A stretch of DNA of 64,000 bases from Notolepis coatsorum. Taxonomy: Eukaryota; Chordata; Actinopteri; Aulopiformes; Paralepididae. The stretch is taken from positions 77,670,912 to 77,734,911 of the forward strand of contig OZ020586.1 in assembly GCA_963971535.1 (NCBI GenBank), given 5' to 3'. Under the pieces are notes generated by a model, which worked only from the letters and a program-made list of their open reading frames with translations, did not search any database and was not told where the DNA came from. The position numbers and the translations under genes are program-made. This document shows positions 57,185 to 64,000 of this stretch, piece after piece; position 1 is the stretch's first letter; each line of letters begins with the position of its first letter.

Positions 57185-58810
57185 ATTAAACAAAACACAA
57201 CAGTATTATGTTCTGACTGTTGAAAGAACAGATGGTGGAGGTAAACAGTACCCTAACCCCCCCACTCCCAGTGAGCTGTGGTGTTCCACAAGGAAGCATA
57301 CTAGGACCGTTACTGTTCCTAATTTTGCAGATGACATGTTGTCAGCTTGTGACTGCAACTTGTTCCTGTTCGCGGACGACTCAGCCCTGCTGGTCTCTGA
57401 CAAGAACAAGTTACAGGTTGAAAAAACCCTCAGCTTGGAACTCGGCAGAATCTGCACCTGGCTCGCTGATAACAAACTATCATTACACCTGGGTAAAACA
57501 GAGTCCATTCTCTTCGGATCAAATAACAAACTCAGCAAGGCCGACGGCTTCTCAGTTACAGTGGGTGATAATATTGTCACAAAGAAGATGAAATTACATA
57601 CCTGGGTTCCATCCTAGAGGCAAATCTTTCTTGTGACAAAATGGCATCCAATGTAATCAAAAAAGTCAACCAACGAACTAGATTCTTGTACCGGATCTCC
57701 TCTCTGGTAAACAAGAATACCCTGAAGACTCTGGCAGGAGCACTCATTCAACTGGGTACTACGACTATGCTTGCACCTCATGGTACCAAAGCACACAAAC
57801 AAAATTACAAACATCACAAAACAAACTGGTCAGACTACTGCTTGACCTTACTCCTAGAACCCACCTCACCCCTGCCCACTTTGACAACCTAGGATGGCTT
57901 AGAGTAGACAACAGAGTACAGCAACTTGCAATGGGCCTGGTCTACAAGATACACTACACCAGTGGTCACCAACCCGTCGATCACGATCGACTGGTCGATC
58001 TTTGAGACTTTCCCTGTAGATCTTTCCCTGAATATTTTTTTTTTATTTAAAAAAAAGAAAACAAATTATATCTTTCCCTGAGAGTCCACATTACAGTTCT
58101 ACTTTTGTTTTGATGTGAAAAGTTATGCTGCACTTAGCACTGACTGAGAAAGTACACATTACAGTTCTACTTTATAAAATGCTAATTGTAAATATGTTTG
58201 TCAATGTTAATAATATGAGAAAGTCCACATTACAGTTCTACTTTTGTTTTGATGTGAAAAGTGATGCTGCATATGATGACTGCACTTAGCACTGACTGAG
58301 AAAGTACATATTACAGTTCTACTTTGACGTTTTAATGTTGGACCAACGCATTGCATGTAATTAGAATACAGGCAAATAAAAGTCATTTAGTTTAAAGTAC
58401 AATCTTGGCTGTCTTTTTTTCTCAGCGCTTCAATAGGTAGATCTTGCCTTCACCAAAAAGAAAAGTGATCTTGGGCTTAAAAAGGTTGGTGACCACTGCA
58501 CTACACCACTAAGGTACCCATGTACATGTCAAAATACTTCCCAAAGGTCAGTGAATACCACGACCACAACACCAGAGGGAGCTCCACAAATCATGTTAAA
58601 CCCTGATTCGGCTCAAACAAGGGACTAAACACGTTTCGCAATTATGCCACATCAATGTGGAACGCCCTACCCACAGCTGTAAAGGAATGTGAATCACTAC
58701 CCACTTTCAAAACGACTCTCAAAGAGCACCTACGAGAGACTGCAATTCGAAACTGGCCCCTGCAAACATCCAAATCCAATGTTTTTGGAGTGTATAGCAG
58801 TAATTCCTAG
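57185..58810 (+). pseudogene. CR1-superfamily LINE ORF2 fragment, split by hAT
   Basis: RT pieces PVSCGVPQGSILGPLLFLI, then after a small deletion LFLFADDSALLVSDKNK (ADD box) and NKLSLHLGKTESILFGS. After further frame changes it continues KKVNQRTRFLYRISSLVNK. The C-terminus is interrupted by the hAT at 57960 and resumes, ending MWNALPTAVKECESLPTFKT. Several frameshifts and the YVND-like segment loss make it a dead remnant; upstream endonuclease is absent. Confidence 0.82.
57960..58498. mobile_element. Non-autonomous hAT element 1
   Basis: 539 bp. Left end CAGTGGTCACCAACC mirrors right end GGTTGGTGACCACTG. The 8-bp duplication CACTACAC occurs at 57952-57959 and 58499-58506. Its removal restores the LINE reading IHYTTKVP. 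Confidence 0.93.
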
Positions 58811-58829
58811 GCCGCGAGTTATAGGCCCT

Positions 58830-60050
58830 GACGCATATTACACATAATCGATTGGCGTTTCGTTCCTATACACGCTATATTAAAAAATTCAAATGCATAT
58901 GCTCGGTATACATTATGCTCCATCATGCGTGAAGGAAAGGGGGGGGGTCGTTTATGATTCCTTGATTGTCAGTAATGGCTTTCCTTAGTAAGACATCATA
59001 CGTTGAGCAGATGGATTACAATGAAATAAATGGAGCTGGAATTAACGTTAGATTCCTCTTACCTGTGGCCGATGCGTCTGGAGAAAAAAAAATCCAATTA
59101 TTTGATGTCGATCTGCTACATACATTTTCCGTTTGTATGATGCAATAAACGCCGAAAGCATATTGATTCTTCCATCTCGAAAGCGATCAAATGCACTAGA
59201 GCAGGGGTGCCCAACCTTTTTTGAACCAAGATCTACTTTTTAATTTACCACCTATAGCCGAGAGCTACCAGCCAAAATTTGACCTATTCTCGGCTAGTAT
59301 TAGTATTAATAGTATTAGTAATACCCATTCAATATGCACATCACAGAACATATTATATGGCATATAATATTTTCTGTCATGTGCATATTGAATGGGTATA
59401 TAATATAATATGATATTTTATATATCATTGTAACGGTGTAGTGTAGCAATTACAAGAATGACGAAACTAACTTCTCACGTTGGGCATGCATGCAATGTTT
59501 AATGTTGTGGGACTTGTACAGCACTTTGTTCAACTTTGACAGTGCTGTAAAGTTTAAACCTTTTTAAATCTTAGACAAACAAAACACTTTGCTTTCATGA
59601 AATATTGTAAGCCGTCATTTGAGGCTGTCATATAAAAGCAGCATAATGAACACAAATCTGTCAGTGCAGAGTCCGACCTCATCTTAAATAACAAACAGCA
59701 TTGCTTGTTGTAGTTAACAAAGAGAGGCAGAGTTGATTTAGCAAAAAAAAAGAAAAAAAATTTAATCACATTTTATTAATCGAGATCTACTTGAAATCAG
59801 CCCGCGATCTACCTGTCGATCGCGATCGACTGGTTGGGCACCACTGCACTAGAGTCTTTGCGTTGATCAACATAACAAGATATCTCTGCCGGAGGATTTT
59901 CCCCGACGCACAGAGCGCCACATCCGGTTTAGAGTGGAGTGCAACTCACCCGAAATCCACCAGGTGGCGGTATTGAGGCGTTGAAATAGCAGACAGGGTC
60001 CAGCTGGCTCCCGGAGCCTTCCTGGATGAATTATGAATGCCAATAGCGAA
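58830..60050. repeat. Dispersed repeat related to the fold-back at 15480, split by hAT
   Basis: 'ctccatcatgcgtgaaggaa', a G-run, 'gattgtcagtaatgg' and 'cttacctgtggccg' follow the order seen at 15805-15965. It is interrupted at 59202-59846. No gene. Confidence 0.6.
59202..59846. mobile_element. Non-autonomous hAT element 2
   Basis: 645 bp. Left end CAGGGGTGCCCAACC, right end GGTTGGGCACCACTG, and the 8-bp duplication CACTAGAG at 59194-59201 and 59847-59854. 'gatcgcgatcgactgg' near the right end also occurs, with one change, in hAT element 1. Confidence 0.93.
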
Positions 60051-60100
60051 TAAAGGAAATAACGATCATAAAAACGAGTAAACTCGTTGTTGCGTTATTA

Positions 60101-60584
60101 TTATTATTTATTTATGTTTTTTTATCAACTTTTTCTCCCATTTTCTATTTTTCCCTCATCCCAATTTTGTATCGTCCAATTCTACCCTCCCCTGTCTCGA
60201 ACGTTGTTAGGCCATGCCTCCCACAAGCCGGCTGCAATGTGGACTAAGCCTTACATCACGTGTTCCCTCCGGTACTTGAGGAAGCAGCAGTCGCATCTTT
60301 TCACCTGCACAGCGCGATCTCTCAGCGGCAGGGGTCTGCGTTTGGAGGGCACGCCACCCCCGTCGCTTCCTGATTCTGCTGCGCAGGCGCACCAACCGAC
60401 CTGTAGGAGTCGCTGTCCACAACGTCCGATCCCCACCCATCAGCTTCCCACCCCCTAATACTGCCAATTGTATTAGTATGAACGACCAGCCAAGCTGATA
60501 GCAATGCGGAGAGCTGGGCTCGAACCCAGCGTCTCCTGCATTGGTGGTGAGCGCCTTGCCCACTGCACCACCTAGCCGCCCGCA
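60101..60584 (-). mobile_element. Full-length tRNA-derived SINE
   Basis: On the minus strand the head has TGGTGCAGTGG (A box, plus 60560-60570) and GGTTCGAGCCC (B box, plus 60516-60526), then a body of about 400 bp and an AT-rich tail. Flanks GTTGTTGCGTTATTA (60086-60100) and GTTGTTGGCGTTATTA (60585-60600) are a target duplication differing by one base. The pol III boxes look intact. Confidence 0.88.
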
Positions 60585-60600
60585 GTTGTTGGCGTTATTA

Positions 60601-61478
60601 GATTGGTAAACTCGTTTTTGGCGCAGGATGTGTTAAGGGCTTTATTTGGGAGGAATCATAGTGATTCCTTCATGTCAACTCTACAGGCCTCCTTGGAATT
60701 AATTAATCATAATTTAAATAAATAGGACAATGTGTTATATTTATTTGAACCTTATATTTACTGTTGTGTTAGTAGGGACGGTTGGGGAATCCCAAAATCG
60801 GCCCTAAGATGTCTTAAATGGCCCTAAGAGCAAATGTTTTGTCTTAAGTCCGTTGGAGAATGAGACCCAATGTTCTTGAGTCCTTTCTCAGCACAACCCA
60901 TGCATGTTCCTCATATGGGCTTGGGATAGTTAGCCTCAACCCAATGCAACCCAATATGGATCAGCTAGCCTAGCTGTTGGCCAAAAACACATCTCCCAGA
61001 GTTTTAAGCTAGGCTAGCTGATTCTTATCCCCTTCCATTACTTTTTGCTAAGCTAGGCTTTCTACTGAATGCACAGAGAAAGAAATTGTATCTATCTTCT
61101 TGTCTGACTTTGAGATGATATTAGTAATGAATTATGAAAATAAATGTATGAATAGCAGTACTGAAATACAAGACTAAATGGACATACAAAAGCTCCATAA
61201 ATATACAATAAAACTAGTGCCACACGAATGAGCTTCTCTTTCACAGACAACCTGTGTATTTGCAGTTGTAAAGTCAATCCAAATCACTGAATGTGAATGT
61301 GATATATTACAAGAAAGTACTCAACCTCTACTTTCTTTAACTATGAATGAACACAACACTCTTAACACTCTAACCATCTTTAGATAATAAAGTATTCAGC
61401 CTCTACTGTCTTTAACTATGAACACAACACACTGACTTACCATCTTTAGATAATAAAGTACTCAACCTCTACTGTCTT
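60601..61478. other. Dispersed repeat and short tandem, no gene
   Basis: 60950-61110 repeats 49840-49985. A short tandem around 'caacctctactgtctttaac' and 'catctttagataataaagta' runs at about 61314-61480 (three units). Confidence 0.5.
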
Positions 61479-61722
61479 TAACACTTTGAGTGCCAGCAGG
61501 GGGCGCCAGAAATAGCGCTTGAGTGCCAGCGCTGTAGTCAATGGGAGGGCGAGCACATTTGCGAACGCATTAACTATATCTTAAATTATGGCTATGAGTC
61601 TAATACGCCCGTCGCTTATCAATGATTTGTTTGCAGTCAACATTGTCGAAACGGATTGTTTTTTAATCTGTACATTTCCGTTTTATACCATTTTGAAAAA
61701 CGCTCGTTTTTCAGAATACTAA
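61479..61722. other. Possible piggyBac-type element end
   Basis: TTAACACTTTGAGTGCCAGC at 61479, with 'gagtgccagcg' again nearby, could be a piggyBac-type terminus. It is cut by the next element and no partner end is seen. Confidence 0.3.
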
Positions 61723-63483
61723 TGTAGCAGGGTGGATTATCCCTGCTTTATGGGAGTGGTTGTACACGGCCACCTGGTAGCGAGAATGCAGCAGAGCTGA
61801 GTCCAGCTGGATCCCCGACTGTAGGCCAGGAATGTTGAAGTGGAGGTCGAGCAGCAGGAGTGGATGGGGCCTAGGATTCACTGACCTAGGGATGGTACTC
61901 TGTTCCTTCTGGCCCTCCAGGGCGATCAGCAGTAGCTCCCCACACACTCACACTTCCCCCAATACTTCCTGAGCCCTCCCACACCTGATGGCAGCAAGAT
62001 GGATGAATATTCGCTCCCCAAAGCAGTACTCTTCCTTAATGATGAGTGAAGACCTTTCACAATAAACTATAGGCAGGGGGTGGGGAAAGGGTTAAACAAT
62101 AATGAGCATTACCTGGAGAGGAAAAGGGTTAGACAAAATGCACATTAAAGACTCACACACAGTGTTCCCATTTACGTCTCCTTTACTGAAAGTCTGGTTC
62201 AATGTACAATTGTATTACTCAATTAGAAAAGCTATTCCCACACTGGGCACCTAGTGCTCTCGCTCTACAATACACATGGAGGAAAGTTATTCCCACACTG
62301 GGCACCTAGTGCTCTCACTCTATATTACAGACAGACACAGTAAGAACCTCTTCCGTTTAAGGGTTATCTACTGCTCCGCTTCGCGGTAGGTGAGCACAAG
62401 GTAAATAGTAAAGGAGTTCAATGGGAATTTGATAAAGAACCACACGTTATTATTACACTCAAAAGAAATTAACAGTGGGCCCACATTAGCAAATAAAAGT
62501 CCTATCTAAAGCCGGCTTTTTCCCCAAAACAATAAATGGTTGGGGCGCCCCTAGACACTGCTGCCAGCGTTCGTTCAAAGCACCGTTTATCTTCGCCCTT
62601 AGAGAGCCTGCGCCACACAGTGAATTGTCTACCGATAACGTTTCAGCACTCGGAGCGCCGCTGTACTTATCCACGATGGCGGGCCTACTCTCACCACCAC
62701 TCGTCCGGGTGTTAAGATGGGCGTCGGGAGATCCCGCGATAACAGGCAGCGGGGCGGGGTAGACGCTGGGGCAGGTGAGCTGCTGGGGCAACGGCTTGGA
62801 GGGGCTGGAGGAGCGTGCAGTGTAGTGGCGTCCTCTGCTGGGCTGAAGAGGTGGGCCGACACGCGGGCTAAACTGTGGTGCTAGCCTAAACAAAGCTAAG
62901 CTGTGGGTCGTGGTGAACCCCCTTGCTATGACGCCTATACACAGCTAACGCAAGGTGGACAATATCTACCACCTGGTCTTCGGCGATGCTCGCCTGTTGG
63001 TTCATTCACAGTGTCTCTGGCACATTAACCAAATGCTAAGCTACCGCATACTTCTAGGATAACCCGTTTTGTAACTGAGTTTATCTCTCGCGTGCTGAAT
63101 CTCCGGAGCTCTCGTTCCGTGCGTCCTTCTTCCTCCGTGGAAAACGCTGAAGAGGAAGCCCCTCCCTCGCTACCGTGCTCTGAACCCATTCTTCTTCACC
63201 TGTGGCTCCCTGCCCAACGTGACCACCAGCGCCCCTGGCGGCACCTGTATCCTGTCCCACTATGAAGCGTCAATGTTAGGATAGGGAGAATCAAAGAGAG
63301 CAGCAAGTTAAGAGTCAATGTCAGGGTAGGGAGAATCAAAGAGAGCAGCACGTTAAGTGTCCATGTCAGGGTAGGGATGATCAAGAGCGGTCAACCGGTT
63401 ACAACGTCCTCGTGAACACAGGCAATGCAAAAGATTAGCGTTAGACACCTTGAATAATAGTCAGACATATTCAGGTGGCTACA
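61723..63483. mobile_element. TGTAGCAG element, copy 2
   Basis: Starts TGTAGCAGGGTGGATTATCC like 1277 and ends GGTGGCTACA. Shared blocks include 'cacacagtg', 'gggcccac...aaagtcctatct', 'gcgccacacagtgaattg' (compare 'gcaccacactgtgtattg') and 'ttgaataata' near the end. It is 1761 bp against 1835 bp for copy 1. Flanks CTAA and CTTA may be a decayed 4-bp duplication. A 54-bp tandem lies at about 63266-63380. No coding region. Confidence 0.7.
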
Positions 63484-64000
63484 CTTACTTGAAACGTACT
63501 GGAATACACAAAACACGTTGTAATTTTTCGGCCTATTTATGAATCGTTTTCTAATAAACTCTAGATTATCGATAGTATATGTGTACTTATGCACGCTAGA
63601 GAAGCAGGCTGAAAATTGTATTATCTTATTTCCTGATCAGCACACACACACTCACAGCCACACACACACACACATATGGGACACGCTGAGATATAGGTGA
63701 AAAAAACTCTGATTATCCCAAGACTGGTAAAATAGATTCCTTACCTCAGATCAGATGTTCTCCAAAAAGATTATTCCAATTCCTGATCGCCATTCCAAAT
63801 ATCGATCGTGTTTATTGATCCAACGCTGGGTACTGGAAACACATATTCCACGCTGTTCTGCGGCTCGGCAATGAATGGGATCGTCTCCGGTTACATGCCT
63901 GACAAGTAAAATGTTGATTCAGGACTTCAGGTATTTTCCCTGTTCGAGCTCAGATAGATCCCCACTGGTAACGTGAGGCTAGATTGATGAAAAATGAATG
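63484..64000. repeat. Partial copy of the 15480-type repeat at the window edge
   Basis: 'cttacctcagatcag', 'attattccaattcctgatcg' and 'tccaaatatcgatcg' near 63742-63810 resemble 15955-16020. There is a CA-rich patch near 63640-63675. No gene seen. Confidence 0.5.

Noticed and set aside
58966..59148. 60-codon frame as a small protein
   Set aside because: It lies wholly in a dispersed repeat whose other copies do not keep the frame.

Overview
This 64 kb window looks like repeat-dense, non-genic DNA of a ray-finned (teleost) fish. The evidence is the mixture of transposon classes: a Tx1-like L1 LINE, L2/CR1-type LINE tails, chromodomain Gypsy (Tf1/sushi-type) LTR elements, a Penelope-like element with a GIY-YIG domain, a DIRS tyrosine-recombinase retroelement, hAT, Mutator-like and other cut-and-paste relics, tRNA-derived SINEs and very long pure microsatellites. 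I cannot name the species. I found no host protein-coding gene, no functional tRNA or rRNA, no CRISPR array and no viral envelope gene. Nearly every recognisable coding stretch belongs to a mobile element, and most are broken.

Layout. 1-9.5 kb: a LINE fragment is interrupted by a 1.8 kb element with TGTAGCAG...CTGCTACA ends, which is itself interrupted by a full-length L1 (3045-8929, 13-bp target duplication). 9.5-11.5 kb: an L2-type LINE 3' end split by a 1.4 kb terminal-inverted-repeat transposon carrying two tRNA-like segments. 11.5-16 kb: microsatellites, a 10-bp minisatellite, a SINE body, a fold-back element and unclassified repeat. 16.07-20.28 kb: a decayed Gypsy element (+ strand) with both LTRs and a Mutator-like insertion in its 3' LTR. 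20.48-29.37 kb: a second Gypsy element (- strand) with a matched 5-bp target duplication and an internal tandem duplication of about 2.8 kb, giving two protease/RT/RNase H blocks. 29.4-39 kb: solo LTR, SINE inside a minisatellite, hAT element, many microsatellites, and the first copy of a 1.3 kb dispersed repeat.

39.3-42.6 kb: a head-to-head pair of Penelope-like units inside one 15-bp target duplication, with a truncated L1 inserted in one unit. 44.3-48.4 kb: CR1-type LINE tail, a further transposon, a six-unit 60-bp tandem repeat that looks tRNA-derived, a 1 kb array of 12-bp units, and a hairpin MITE. 48.7-53 kb: solo LTR, SINEs, a (GT)n tract, a two-orientation 47-bp satellite and a hAT-like element. 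53.24-57.14 kb: a DIRS element with inverted termini and internal complementary region. 57.2-64 kb: a LINE fragment, two related hAT elements, a SINE, and the second copy of the TGTAGCAG element.

The genes do not form a host pathway. They are parts of separate mobile elements whose nesting order can be read from target duplications. I did not find a convincing new biological system. The most unusual items are the internally duplicated Gypsy element, the tRNA-like 60-bp array, the two-orientation 47-bp satellite and the twin Penelope insertion. Family names rest on motifs I could read by eye; no database search was possible.
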